NCBI RefSeq assembly: GCF_018101125.2
Contig: NZ_JAELVF020000004.1
Location: 124,001 to 188,000 of the forward strand
Source: Streptomyces tardus
GTDB taxonomy: Bacteria > Actinomycetota > Actinomycetes > Streptomycetales > Streptomycetaceae
Direction: 5' to 3'
DNA: 64,000 nt
The first letter of the stretch is position 1. The number at the start of each line of letters is the position of its first letter. Position numbers and translations under genes: made by a program. Below, one piece after another: positions 19,552 to 29,042 of this stretch. A model generated the notes under the pieces. That model was not told where the DNA came from. It saw only the letters and a program-made list of their open reading frames with translations, and did no database searches.

Positions 19552-20748
19552 GTGGAGACACCGGGGTCGCAGTCCTCTCTGCACCGGGCCAACCTGGAGC
19601 GCGTCGTACGGGCCGTGCGGATGGCGGGCTCGCTCACCCAGGCGGAGATCGCGAGGTCGACGGGATTGTCGGCCGCGACCGTCTCCAACATCGTTCGTGA
19701 GTTGAAGGACAGCGGTACGGTCGACGTCACCCCGACCTCCGCCGGCGGCCGTCGGGCCCGCAGCGTCTCGCTGTCGGGCGACGCGGGCATCGTGGTGGGC
19801 ATCGACTTCGGGCACGCCCATCTGCGGGTGGCGCTCGGCAACCTGGCGCACAAGGTGCTCGCCGAGCAGGCCGAACCCATCGACGTGGACGCCTCCGCCT
19901 CCCAGGGCTTCGACCGCGCCGAGCAGTTGGTCAAGGAGCTGCTGGATTCCGCGGGCATCGACCGCAGGAAGATCATCGGCGTCGGCCTCGGTGTGCCCGG
20001 ACCGATCGACGTGGAGACCGGCACGCTCGGCTCCACTGCCATCCTCCCGGGCTGGGCGGGCACCAATCCCAGGGACGAGCTGGAGACCCGCCTGGGTACG
20101 CCGGTGCACGTGGACAACGACGCCAACCTCGGGGCGCTGGGGGAGCTGGTCTGGGGCAGCGGTCGCGGGGTCGCGGACCTGGCGTACATCAAGGTCGCCA
20201 GCGGCGTGGGCGCGGGACTGGTGATGGGCGGCCAGGTCTACCGGGGTCCCGGCGGCACCGCCGGGGAGATCGGCCACATCACGCTGGACGAGTCCGGCCC
20301 GGTCTGCCGCTGCGGCAACCGCGGCTGCCTGGAGACCTTCACCGCCGCGCGGTACGTGCTGCCGCTGCTCGCGCCGGGCTACGGCTCCGAGCTCACCATG
20401 CCCCAGGTCGTCACCCTGGCCAGGGACGGCGATCCGGGCTGCCAGCGGATGGTCGCGGACGTCGGCCGGCACGTCGGGCGGGGCGTGGCCAACCTCTGCA
20501 ACCTGCTCAACCCCAGCCGGCTGGTGCTCGGCGGCGATCTCGCCGAAGCCGGCGACCTGGTACTGGACCCGGTGCGGGACTCGGTGGCGCGCTACGCGAT
20601 CCCCAGCGCAGCCCGTCAGCTGTCCGTCGTGTCCGGGGCGCTCGGTTCGCGCGCCGAGGTGCTGGGCGCACTCGCACTGGTGCTGAACGAGATGGGCGAC
20701 GCGCCCCTGCTCTCCGCACCGCCCGAGGTGGTGGCCGCCTCGCGCTGA
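19552..20748 (+). CDS. rok7B7: ROK-family regulator Rok7B7
   Basis: From GTG 19552 the protein is 398 aa: an N-terminal winged helix (GSLTQAEIARSTGLSAATVS), then the ROK sugar-kinase-like fold (VGIDFGHAHLRVAL, VDNDANLGALGE, GEIGHI) with the zinc motif CRCGNRGCLE. In S. coelicolor Rok7B7 (SCO6008) sits between ngcEFG and xylFGH, as here, and is described as a pleiotropic regulator of carbon use and antibiotic production that controls xylFGH. Ligand and operator are not visible here. Family and position support the name well. Confidence 0.9.
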   Translation: METPGSQSSLHRANLERVVRAVRMAGSLTQAEIARSTGLSAATVSNIVRELKDSGTVDVTPTSAGGRRARSVSLSGDAGIVVGIDFGHAHLRVALGNLAHKVLAEQAEPIDVDASASQGFDRAEQLVKELLDSAGIDRRKIIGVGLGVPGPIDVETGTLGSTAILPGWAGTNPRDELETRLGTPVHVDNDANLGALGELVWGSGRGVADLAYIKVASGVGAGLVMGGQVYRGPGGTAGEIGHITLDESGPVCRCGNRGCLETFTAARYVLPLLAPGYGSELTMPQVVTLARDGDPGCQRMVADVGRHVGRGVANLCNLLNPSRLVLGGDLAEAGDLVLDPVRDSVARYAIPSAARQLSVVSGALGSRAEVLGALALVLNEMGDAPLLSAPPEVVAASR

Positions 20749-21049
20749 CCGGCCGACGAAGAACGCCTTCCACCCCGTACGGGCCGCTCCGAACGGCGCC
20801 GCCGCGAGCCCTCCCGTACGCCGCCACCCCGCCGGCCGGTCCGCGGGGCGGTTGTTGCTGCCCCGGGGCCCGCACCTGCCGACGCTCTCTGCGGCGAACT
20901 CCTCGCGCACTGCTGCGCGTTCACTCTGCATACGAATGGCATCGTTGCCATCTCGTTAAGGATTTACTTCTTGACGTCACCTTGGGGTGGGGGTTGACTT
21001 CACGCCACCTCGGCCGCAGGGACGCGGCCCTGTCAGGGAGGTAACCCAC
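20749..21049. other. xylF promoter region
   Basis: This 301-bp gap has a GC-rich first half and a much AT-richer last 120 bp, with two TTGAC hexamers near 20972 and 20995 that could be -35 elements of the xylF promoter. The ribosome site is AGGGAGG before ATG 21050. I see no clean palindrome. Confidence 0.5.
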
Positions 21050-22153
21050 ATGAACGCGACCGTGCGTCGTACCGCCGTCGCTCTGGCCGTCACCGCGCTC
21101 TCCGTGTCGCTCGCCGCGTGCGGCAGCGCCAAGGAAGCCGACGGAGGCAGCGACTCCGGCGAGAAGAAGAAGGACGGTCCGCTCAACATCGGGCTGCTGC
21201 TGCCCGAGGACCAGACCGCGCGCTACGAGAACTTCGATCGCCCGCTGATCGAGAAGAAGATCAAGGAACTCTGCGGCGACTGCAAGGTCACCTACGTCAA
21301 CGCCAAGCAGGACGCCTCGGTCCAGCAGCAGCAGATGGACTCGATGATCACCAAGAAGGTCGACGTGATCATCCTGGACGCGGTGGACTCCAAGTCCATC
21401 GCCGGTTCGGTGAAGAAGGCCGACGGAGCGAACATCCCCGTCGTCGCCTACGACCGGCTCGCCGAGGGCCCGATCTCCGCCTACACCTCCTTCGACAACG
21501 AGGAGGTCGGCAAGGTCCAGGGCAACGCGCTGCTGGAGGAGCTGGGCGACAAGGCCGAGGACGGCCAGATCGTCATGATGAACGGCTCGCCCACCGACCC
21601 CAACGCGGGTTCGTACAAGAAGGGCGCCAAGTCCGTACTGGACGGCAAGGTCAAGATCGGCAAGTCCTACGACACCACCGAGTGGAAGCCGAGCGAGGCC
21701 AACAAGAACATGAACGGCGCCCTCGCGGCGATCGGCAAGGACAAGATCGTCGGCGTCTACTCCGCCAACGACGGCATGGCCGGCGGCATCATCACCGCGC
21801 TCAAGAGCGCGGGTTACGACAAGCTGCCGCCCGTCACCGGCCAGGACGCCGAGGTCGCCGCGGTCCAGCGGATCATCGCCGGCGAGCAGCACATGAGCGT
21901 CTACAAGCCGTACAAGCCCGAGGCCGACGCCGCCGCCGAGATGGCGATCGCGCTGGGCAGGGGCGAGGACGTCAAGGCGGAGACCACAGTGGACAGCCCG
22001 ACCACCAAGGACGTGCCGGCCACCCTCATCAGCCCGATCTCGCTGACCGTCGACAACATCAACGAGACGGTCATCAAGGACGGCCTGTACAAGGTGAGCG
22101 ACCTGTGCACCGCCAAGTACAAGTCCGCCTGCGACAAGGCCGGGATCAAGTAA
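21050..22153 (+). CDS. xylF: Xylose-type ABC transporter solute-binding lipoprotein (XylF-like)
   Basis: The product is 367 aa with a lipoprotein signal ending SVSLAACGS. The mature part is a ribose/xylose-type periplasmic-binding-protein fold (NIGLLLPEDQTARYENFDRP, VDVIILDAVDSKSI, VAYDRLAEGPISAYTSFDNE, GVYSANDGMAGGIITAL). It delivers xylose or a related pentose to XylH. The position directly after rok7B7 matches the S. coelicolor xylFGH operon. The ATPase and permease genes follow in the same direction. Confidence 0.88.
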   Translation: MNATVRRTAVALAVTALSVSLAACGSAKEADGGSDSGEKKKDGPLNIGLLLPEDQTARYENFDRPLIEKKIKELCGDCKVTYVNAKQDASVQQQQMDSMITKKVDVIILDAVDSKSIAGSVKKADGANIPVVAYDRLAEGPISAYTSFDNEEVGKVQGNALLEELGDKAEDGQIVMMNGSPTDPNAGSYKKGAKSVLDGKVKIGKSYDTTEWKPSEANKNMNGALAAIGKDKIVGVYSANDGMAGGIITALKSAGYDKLPPVTGQDAEVAAVQRIIAGEQHMSVYKPYKPEADAAAEMAIALGRGEDVKAETTVDSPTTKDVPATLISPISLTVDNINETVIKDGLYKVSDLCTAKYKSACDKAGIK

Positions 22154-22390
22154 CGCCCGCCGGGCGGTGGGCGCCGCGGCCACGTGCCGCAACGGCCCCG
22201 CCGCCCGTCCGCGTTCCGCCTGTCCCGCCCGTCCTTCCCGTCCTGCCCGTCCCTCCCACTCCGCCCGGCCCCGGCTCGGTGCAGTCCCCGCTCTCCGAGC
22301 CGGGCCGGGCGGGCAAGCCCAGGTACGTCCCACGTGCGCCCCTTGCGTCCGCGCCCCGCGGACGGCGTACGTTCTCAAGGAGTTGATCCC

Positions 22391-23170
22391 ATGTCCGCTA
22401 CGCCAGTGCTGGCGTTGCGCGGAGTGTCGAAGCGATTCGGCGCGGTCCAGGCCCTCACCGATGTGGACCTGGAGGTGAACGCCGGCGAGGTCGTCGCTCT
22501 CGTCGGCGACAACGGTGCCGGCAAGTCCACGCTGGTGAAGGCGATCGCCGGCGTCGGGCCCGCCGACGAAGGCGAGCTGCTGTGGAAGGGCGGGGCCGTA
22601 CAGGTCCAACGCCCCCACGACGCCCAGGACCTGGGCATCGCGACCGTCTACCAGGACCTCGCGCTCTGCGACAACCTCGACGTCGTCGGCAACCTCTTCC
22701 TCGGCCGCGAGATCCGCCGCGCCGGCGTGCTCGACGAGGTGGAGATGGAGCGCCGCAGCCGCGAGCTGCTGAACCAGCTCTCCATCCGCATCCCCAGCGT
22801 CCGCATCCCGGTCGCCTCGCTCTCCGGCGGTCAGCGGCAGACCGTCGCCATCGCCCGTTCCATGCTCGGCGAGCCCGGCCTGGTGATCCTCGACGAGCCC
22901 ACCGCAGCGCTCGGCGTCGAGCAGACCGCCCAGGTCCTCGACCTCGTCGAGCGGCTCCGTGAGCGCGGTCTCGCCGTCATCCTCATCAGCCACAACATGG
23001 CCGATGTGAAGGCCGTCGCCAACCGGGTCGCGGTACTTCGACTCGGCCGCAACAACGGGGTGTTCGATGTGGCGACCACCTCCCAGGAAGAGATCATCTC
23101 CGCCATCACCGGCGCCACGGAAAACGCCGTGACCCGCCGTACGGCGCGTATCGCGGAGGACCAGAAGTGA
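22391..23170 (+). CDS. xylG: Sugar ABC transporter ATPase (XylG-like)
   Basis: This 259-aa protein is a single ATPase domain, whereas many ribose-type systems have two fused. Walker A is GDNGAGKST (near residue 40), the signature LSGGQRQTVAIARSM, Walker B LVILDEPTAALG and the switch ISHNMADV. It energises XylH. A C-rich 237-bp spacer separates it from xylF. Its stop overlaps the GTG of xylH (GTGA). Confidence 0.9.
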   Translation: MSATPVLALRGVSKRFGAVQALTDVDLEVNAGEVVALVGDNGAGKSTLVKAIAGVGPADEGELLWKGGAVQVQRPHDAQDLGIATVYQDLALCDNLDVVGNLFLGREIRRAGVLDEVEMERRSRELLNQLSIRIPSVRIPVASLSGGQRQTVAIARSMLGEPGLVILDEPTAALGVEQTAQVLDLVERLRERGLAVILISHNMADVKAVANRVAVLRLGRNNGVFDVATTSQEEIISAITGATENAVTRRTARIAEDQK

Positions 23171-24471
23171 GCACCGACGTGTCCAAGTCCCCCGAGCCGG
23201 AAGGCGGGGTCGGCAGCGGGCCCGCAGCCGAGCCGCCGGCAGCTGCCGCCGTCACCGCAGTCGACCCCCGGCTGCTCGTGCGCGAGCAGGGATTCCGCGG
23301 CTACGCGAACGAGTTCCTCCGCCGGATGCGCAGCGGTGAACTGGGCTCGGTGCCGGTCGTCGTCGGGCTGATCGTCATCTGGGCGATCTTCCAGTCACTG
23401 GACAGCAGCTTCCTGTCGGCGCAGAACCTCAGCAACCTCTCCATCTACATAGTCGGCACCGGCCTGATCTCGGTCGGCATCGTCTTCGTCCTGCTGCTGG
23501 GCGAGATCGACCTCTCGGTCGGCTCCGTCAGCGGACTCGCGGGCGCGGTCTTCGCCGTCATGGCGGTGAACAACGGGGCACCCGAGTGGCTCGCGCTGCT
23601 GGCGGCGCTCGCCACCGGCGCCGCCGCCGGAGCCGTGCACGGCTTCTTCTTCGCCAGGATCGGCGTACCCGCCTTCGTCGTCACCCTCGCCGGACTCCTG
23701 GCGTGGAACGGCCTGATGCTCCAGGTGCTGGACCGCAGCGGCACGATCAACCTCGACGACGAGGGCCTGGTCGCCAAGCTCACCAGCCACTACTTCGACG
23801 ATGTCGCCGCCGCCTACGGTCTCGCTGCGGTCGCTGTGCTGGTCTTCGGCCTGGCGCAGTACCTGGACGCCAGGCGCCGCGACGCTGCCGGAGTGCCCTC
23901 GCGTCCGATGGTCGAGATCGCCGTGCGCACCGGGGTGTTGGCGGTCTTCGCCTTCGCCGCGGCGTACATGCTCAACCAGTACCGCGGCCTGCCGCTGGCG
24001 CTGCTGATCTTCCTGGTGGTGCTGGTCGTCTTCGACTTCGTGCTGCGCCGCACCACCTACGGGCGGAAGGTGTTCGCCCTCGGCGGCAACACCGAGGCGG
24101 CACGTCGTGCGGGCATCAACGTGGTGGCGATACGCATCTCCGTGTTCTCCCTCGCCGGCACCATGGCGGCGTTCGGCGGACTGATGATCGCCTCCCGCAT
24201 CGCCGCCGCCAACCAGGGCGCCGGCTCCGGCAACCTGCTGATGGAGGCCATCGCCGCCGCGGTCATCGGCGGCACCAGCCTCTTCGGCGGGCGCGGCAAG
24301 GTCTGGTCGGCTCTGCTCGGCATGCTGGTGATCGGTTCGATCGCCAGCGGCCTCGCGCTGCTCGGCAGCCCGGCGCACGTCCAGTACATGATCACCGGTG
24401 GCGTGCTGCTCGCCGCGGTCGTGATCGACTCGGTCTCCCGGCGCACCCAAAAGACCGCCGGCCGCACCTGA
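23167..24471 (+). CDS. xylH: Sugar ABC transporter permease (XylH-like)
   Basis: This 434-aa membrane protein belongs to the ribose/xylose permease family (BPD_transp_2). After a soluble tail of about 50 residues it has about ten membrane segments, with GEIDLSVGSVSGLAGAVFAV, RRTTYGRKVFALGGNTEAAR and IGGTSLFGGRGKVWSALLGM as family signatures. GTG 23167 overlaps the xylG stop by 4 bp. A strong terminator follows, so the operon is xylFGH. Confidence 0.92.
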   Translation: MSTDVSKSPEPEGGVGSGPAAEPPAAAAVTAVDPRLLVREQGFRGYANEFLRRMRSGELGSVPVVVGLIVIWAIFQSLDSSFLSAQNLSNLSIYIVGTGLISVGIVFVLLLGEIDLSVGSVSGLAGAVFAVMAVNNGAPEWLALLAALATGAAAGAVHGFFFARIGVPAFVVTLAGLLAWNGLMLQVLDRSGTINLDDEGLVAKLTSHYFDDVAAAYGLAAVAVLVFGLAQYLDARRRDAAGVPSRPMVEIAVRTGVLAVFAFAAAYMLNQYRGLPLALLIFLVVLVVFDFVLRRTTYGRKVFALGGNTEAARRAGINVVAIRISVFSLAGTMAAFGGLMIASRIAAANQGAGSGNLLMEAIAAAVIGGTSLFGGRGKVWSALLGMLVIGSIASGLALLGSPAHVQYMITGGVLLAAVVIDSVSRRTQKTAGRT

Positions 24472-24506
24472 GCCGAAATCCCGTTCCGCACCCGCCTTTC
24501 GGCGTC

Positions 24507-24547
24507 CTCCCGCGGTCGCGCACCTTCTCGGTGCGTGACCGCGGGAG
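24507..24547 (+). terminator. Terminator of xylFGH
   Basis: CTCCCGCGGTCGCGCACC pairs with GGTGCGTGACCGCGGGAG (one mismatch) around TTCTC, 36 bp after the xylH stop. Confidence 0.8.
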
Positions 24548-24669
24548 TTGCTTCTGGTGACCTGTCTGACAGTGCTGAGTACACCCGCACGCCCATGCGC
24601 GCGCCCCGCGGACATTAGACTTCCCGGATCGGTTGAATCCGAGCCGGTGTGATCAAGCGAGGAGGCTCA

Positions 24670-26646
24670 GTGCCAAAGGTGCCGCGTGACGTGAGTCGAG
24701 CCGAGACTGTAACGGACGGGCCCAACAGACTGTTGGCGCGGATCACGGAGCCCCGTGATCTGGACAGACTGAGCAACGAGGAGCTGAACCGGCTCGCCGG
24801 CGAGATCAGAGAGTTTCTCATCGAGTCGGTCTCCAAGACCGGCGGACACCTCGGGCCCAATCTCGGGGTCGTGGAACTGACCATCGCGCTCCACCGGGTC
24901 TTCGACTCCCCGCGCGACAAGGTGCTCTTCGACACCGGGCACCAGTCCTACGTCCACAAACTGCTCACCGGACGCCAGGACTTCAGCCGGCTGCGCAAGA
25001 AGGACGGCCTGTCGGGCTATCCTTCGCGCGCCGAGTCGCCGCACGACTTCATCGAGAACAGCCACGCCTCGACGGTGCTCGGCTGGGCCGACGGCATCGC
25101 CAAGGCGCACCAGGTCCGTGGCCTGGACGACCACGTCGTGGCCGTCATCGGCGACGGCGCGCTCACCGGAGGCATGGCCTGGGAGGCGCTGAACAACATC
25201 GCCGCCGCCAAGGACCGTCCGCTGGTCATCGTCGTCAACGACAACGAGCGCTCCTACGGCCCGACCATCGGCGGCCTCGCCAACCACCTGGCCACCCTGC
25301 GCACCACCGACGGCTACGAGCGCTTCCTCGCCCGCGGCAAGGAGATGCTCAGCCGCACCCCGGTCGTGGGCAAGCCGCTCTACGAGACGCTGCACGGTGC
25401 GAAGAAGGGCCTCAAGGACCTCGTCGCCCCGCAGGGCCTCTTCGAGGACCTGGGCCTGAAGTACGTCGGCCCCATCGACGGTCACGACATCGCCGCGGTG
25501 GAGTCCGCGCTCCAGCGCGCCCGTCGCTTCGGCGGGCCGGTGATCGTCCACTGCCTCACGGAGAAGGGCCGCGGCTACCGTCCCGCCCGGCAGGACGAGG
25601 CCGACCAGTTCCACGCCGTCGGCGTCATCCACCCCGACAGCGGGCTGCCGGTCTCCACCTCCTCCGCCCCCGACTGGACCTCCGTCTTCTCCGACGAGAT
25701 GGTCCACCTCGGCCGCGAGCGCAAGGACATCGTCGCCATCACGGCCGCCATGCTGCGGCCGGTCGGACTGCACGACTTCGCCGAGGCCTTCCCGGACCGC
25801 GTGTACGACGTCGGCATCGCCGAGCAGCACGGCGCGGTCTCCGCGGCCGGCCTGGCGACCGGCGGGGTGCACCCGGTCTTCGCGGTCTACGCGACGTTCC
25901 TCAACCGCGCCTTCGACCAGGTCCTGATGGACGTGGCGCTGCACCGCTGCGGTGTCACCTTCGTACTGGACCGGGCCGGTGTCACCGGCACCGACGGCGC
26001 CTCGCACAACGGCATGTGGGACATGTCTATCCTCCAGGTCGTTCCCGGCCTGCGGCTGGCCGCGCCGCGCGACGCCGCGCAGCTCCGGCTCCAGCTGCGC
26101 GAGGCCGTCACCGTCGAGGACGCGCCCACCGTGGTGCGCTACTCCAAGGGCGCCGTCGGTCCCGCCGTACCGGCTGTCGGCACGGTGGGCGGGATGGACG
26201 TGCTGCGTGATCCGGGCACCGAGAGCCCGGACGTCCTGGTCGTCTCCGTCGGGGCGCTGGCACCGATGTGTCTGGAGCTCGCCGAACTGCTGGAGCGCGA
26301 GGGCATCAGCTCCACGGTGGTCGACCCGCGCTGGGTCAAGCCGGTCGACGAGGCGCTGCCGCCGCTCGCCGCCCAGCACCGGGTGGTCGTCACCGTCGAG
26401 GACAACAGCCGCGCGGGCGGCGTCGGCAGCTCCGTCTCGCAGGCTCTGCGGGACGCCGGGGTCGACCTGCCCTTCCGCGACTACGGCATTCCGCCGCGCT
26501 TCCTCGACCACGCCTCGCGGGACCAGGTGCTGGCCGAGATCGGGCTGACCGCTCCGGACCTGGCACGGCGCATCACCGGTCTGGTGCGCCGGGAGGACGA
26601 CGGCTTCGCCCCCGCCGGGGCGGGCGAGCAGAGCATCAGCGACTGA
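24670..26646 (+). CDS. dxs: 1-deoxy-D-xylulose-5-phosphate synthase
   Basis: Dxs condenses pyruvate and glyceraldehyde-3-phosphate, the first step of the MEP isoprenoid pathway, using thiamine diphosphate. From GTG 24670, behind GAGGAGG, the product is 658 aa, near the usual length. The thiamine motif GDGALTGGMAWEALNN starts near residue 161. KTGGHLGPNLGVVELTIALH, YVGPIDGHD, and GIAEQHGAVSAAGLA of the pyrimidine domain are present, as is the C-terminal VTVEDNSRAGGVGS. The N-terminal 20 residues before RITEPRDLDRL exceed what I expect for relatives, so the true start may be slightly downstream. Confidence 0.96.
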   Translation: MPKVPRDVSRAETVTDGPNRLLARITEPRDLDRLSNEELNRLAGEIREFLIESVSKTGGHLGPNLGVVELTIALHRVFDSPRDKVLFDTGHQSYVHKLLTGRQDFSRLRKKDGLSGYPSRAESPHDFIENSHASTVLGWADGIAKAHQVRGLDDHVVAVIGDGALTGGMAWEALNNIAAAKDRPLVIVVNDNERSYGPTIGGLANHLATLRTTDGYERFLARGKEMLSRTPVVGKPLYETLHGAKKGLKDLVAPQGLFEDLGLKYVGPIDGHDIAAVESALQRARRFGGPVIVHCLTEKGRGYRPARQDEADQFHAVGVIHPDSGLPVSTSSAPDWTSVFSDEMVHLGRERKDIVAITAAMLRPVGLHDFAEAFPDRVYDVGIAEQHGAVSAAGLATGGVHPVFAVYATFLNRAFDQVLMDVALHRCGVTFVLDRAGVTGTDGASHNGMWDMSILQVVPGLRLAAPRDAAQLRLQLREAVTVEDAPTVVRYSKGAVGPAVPAVGTVGGMDVLRDPGTESPDVLVVSVGALAPMCLELAELLEREGISSTVVDPRWVKPVDEALPPLAAQHRVVVTVEDNSRAGGVGSSVSQALRDAGVDLPFRDYGIPPRFLDHASRDQVLAEIGLTAPDLARRITGLVRREDDGFAPAGAGEQSISD

Positions 26647-26700
26647 GCCGGCCGCCGGGCGGGCCTCTTCCCAGCGCGGGGAGGGGTCCGCCCGGCGCCG
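26647..26700 (+). terminator. Terminator-like hairpin after dxs
   Basis: A long imperfect hairpin pairs GCCGGGCGG-type sequence at about 26655 with CCGCCCGGC at about 26690, with a second stem (CTCTTCCC/GGGGAGGG) inside. It follows the dxs stop directly. Confidence 0.55.
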
Positions 26701-26874
26701 TGCGAACCGGTACGGAGTGGCCGGTGCCGCGGTGCCTTCGCCGACGCTGCCCCGCGCGCCCGCGAACTCCGTCGACGATGATCCGGATTGTCGCTCCCCG
26801 CGACGAATGTCCCAGGTCGCGGCCCGAACGAGGTCGCTTGCGCACGTGCGCACCGCCCCGGATAGATTGGAACC

Positions 26875-28596
26875 ATGCCGACCGCCGAGCCATCGGGCAG
26901 CATCTCCGCCGAGGCCACTGCCCCCGCCGATCCGGCGGTCGAGCGGCCGGTGCGCCCGGGCCGGAGCGTTGCCGAGCGGGCGCGCAGCGTGGGCGATTCG
27001 GCCCTCGGCGTTCTGCGCACCCAGTTCACCCGCTGGGACTCGCGCCGGTACTGGCTGCGGCTGCTGCCGGTGGTGCTGCTGCTCACCGCCCTGACCCGGC
27101 TGCCCTCCTTCTTCCAGCCCATCTGGAACCCGGACGAGGGCTTCCTCGCCACCCAGGCCAGGATGCTGGCCGCGGGCGGAGTGATGTACGAGACGGTGGT
27201 GGACCGCAAACCGCCACTGGCTCCGCTGCTCTACCGGGGCGCGTTCGCGCTCTTCGGCGACCAGTCGCTGTGGCCGCTGAGGGTGCTCGCGGTCCTCGCG
27301 GTCGCCGCCACCGCGCTCCTGGTCGCCTCGATCGCACGGCGGCGCTGGGGCAACCGGGCCGGCGCCACCGCGGCGGTGCTGTGCGTACTCGCCTCGGTGG
27401 GACTGAACCCGGAGGACGCCCAGGCCGCGAACTTCGAGATCTTCATGCTGCCCTTCACCGCCGCCGCGATGTGGTGTGCGGACCGGGGCCGGTGGACCTC
27501 GGCGGGGGTGGCGGTGGCCGGCGCGTTCCTGGTCAAGCAGACCGGTGGCGCGGTGCTGATCCCCGTGCTCTTCCTGCTTTGGCGGGGCACCCCGCGCGGT
27601 GGGGCCCGGCATCGCGCACTGCTGACCGTCTTCGCCGGCTTCGCCGTTCCGCTGGTGGCCACCGGGCTGCTCCTGGGCGTGCGGCAGAGCCTGTTCTGGA
27701 CGGTGACGGGATCCGGCTCGTACGCCTCGTTCACCGGCTCCGAGCTGCACGTGCTCGGTCGCGGCCTGGTCAACACGCTGATCTTCACGGTCGGTTGCCT
27801 CGGCCTGGTGATTCCGCTGGTCACGGTCGTACGGCGGAAGCTGGCGCACCGCAGCGTGCTCACCCCGGACCTGTGGGTGTGGCTCGGCGCCTCCGGGCTC
27901 GCGGTCGTCACCGGCTTCCACTTCTTCGGCCACTACTACCTTCAACTGCTGCCGCCGCTCGCGCTGCTGGGAGCGGGCGCGCTCCAGCTGCTGGCCGTCG
28001 ACTGGCTGCGTCTGGCGGTGACCTGCTCCGCGGTCACCGCCACGGTCTTCGTCGGCTGGGCCGCGAACACCACCCACCCCGGCGTCGAGCACTCCCAGCG
28101 CCTGGCGAAGGCCGTGCAGACCCGTACCGAGCCCGGAGACCGGGTGCTGTTCTGGGGCATGCACCCCGAGCACTACTGGCTTGCCGACCGACCGCCCGCC
28201 TCCCGCTACCTCACCGCCGGACTGCTGACCAACTTCAGCGGCGGCCGGGACGGCCCGACGGTGGGGGAGCGGTACGGCATGGACGGTTCCTGGCCCACGC
28301 TCCTGGCCGAGATGCGGGAGGACCCGCCGCGGGTCATCGTGGACGACTCGCGAGGCCAGCCGTACGAGCCCGCCCGCATGCCCCGGCTCAAGCGCATCCT
28401 CGCCGGGGAGTACGAGCGCATGGCGGTGGTGAGCGGTGCGGTGGTCTACGTCCGCACCGATGTCGAGGACCGCACCGACGCCGAGGACCGCAGCGAAGGT
28501 CGGGCGGATCCTGCGGAGCGCGCCGACCGCGAGGAGCCGCGGGAGCCCGCCGGGCGGCCCGAGTCCGCCGAACGCGGACTCGCCCCACCGCGCTGA
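26875..28596 (+). CDS. GT39-like membrane glycosyltransferase
   Basis: This 573-aa protein has a soluble N-terminus of about 55 residues and then an ArnT/PMT-type core. The first loop WNPDEGFLATQARMLAAGGV carries the acidic Asp-Glu pair typical of GT-C enzymes, and the next is YETVVDRKPPLAPLLYRGAF. About ten membrane segments reach to residue 410. A soluble domain with HPEHYWLADRPPASRYLT follows, then a 45-residue highly charged Arg/Glu/Asp tail. It probably transfers a polyprenyl-linked sugar on the outer membrane face. Donor and acceptor are unknown. Confidence 0.8.
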   Translation: MPTAEPSGSISAEATAPADPAVERPVRPGRSVAERARSVGDSALGVLRTQFTRWDSRRYWLRLLPVVLLLTALTRLPSFFQPIWNPDEGFLATQARMLAAGGVMYETVVDRKPPLAPLLYRGAFALFGDQSLWPLRVLAVLAVAATALLVASIARRRWGNRAGATAAVLCVLASVGLNPEDAQAANFEIFMLPFTAAAMWCADRGRWTSAGVAVAGAFLVKQTGGAVLIPVLFLLWRGTPRGGARHRALLTVFAGFAVPLVATGLLLGVRQSLFWTVTGSGSYASFTGSELHVLGRGLVNTLIFTVGCLGLVIPLVTVVRRKLAHRSVLTPDLWVWLGASGLAVVTGFHFFGHYYLQLLPPLALLGAGALQLLAVDWLRLAVTCSAVTATVFVGWAANTTHPGVEHSQRLAKAVQTRTEPGDRVLFWGMHPEHYWLADRPPASRYLTAGLLTNFSGGRDGPTVGERYGMDGSWPTLLAEMREDPPRVIVDDSRGQPYEPARMPRLKRILAGEYERMAVVSGAVVYVRTDVEDRTDAEDRSEGRADPAERADREEPREPAGRPESAERGLAPPR

Positions 28597-28626
28597 GGCG
28601 CCCCGCTCAACTGGCCCGTCGGACGG

Positions 28627-29019
28627 TCAGCCCTCCCGCACGGCACGCGGCCCTGCGGTCTCCGCCCCCAATTCCCGTACGCGATCGCGCAGTTCGCGAT
28701 CGGCGGTGACGACCAGCACGGCCCGCCCCGGCCCCGTCGCGGCCACCAGCTCGACGATCCGGTCGTCACCGCTGCCTGCCGCGGCCACCACCCGAACCGC
28801 CGCCGTCGATGCCACTCTGCGGGCGGCGCCCTCCACCACCAGCACCAGCTCCACCGGCGGCCCGAACCCCGCCACGCCCGGCGCCGCACGATCGGCCAGG
28901 GTGTCGCGCAACCGCTCGGTCGCCCCGTGCCGGTCGCGCCACCAGCCGTCCGGCACCGAACCGACGACGTTCGCCGCGTCCACCAGCACCAGGGGCGGCG
29001 GACCGTGCTCCCCGCTCAC
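28627..29019 (-). CDS. NYN/PIN-like domain protein
   Basis: From GTG 29019 the product is 130 aa. It opens with PLVLVDAANVVGSVPDGWW, a NYN-type acidic start, and ends with the Rossmann-like VLVVTADRELRDRVRELGAE. Acidic residues at VDAANVV, GSGDDRIVE and TADREL fit a PIN/NYN metal site, so a ribonuclease role is possible. Relatives are often labelled NTP pyrophosphohydrolase, which the sequence does not support. The start is 23 bp after the galE stop, so it is the last gene of a galE-led unit. Confidence 0.7.
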   Translation of the reverse strand: MSGEHGPPPLVLVDAANVVGSVPDGWWRDRHGATERLRDTLADRAAPGVAGFGPPVELVLVVEGAARRVASTAAVRVVAAAGSGDDRIVELVAATGPGRAVLVVTADRELRDRVRELGAETAGPRAVREG

Positions 29020-29042
29020 GGCTCCCTCCCCGCCCGCCGGGC

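Noticed and set aside
15716..24471. The two sugar transporter operons as an unusual combined system
   Set aside because: This is the ordinary ngcEFG-rok7B7-xylFGH order of Streptomyces.
24667..28173. An 1168-codon frame antisense to dxs and the GT39-like gene
   Set aside because: It spans two well-supported genes on the other strand and encodes no recognisable domain.
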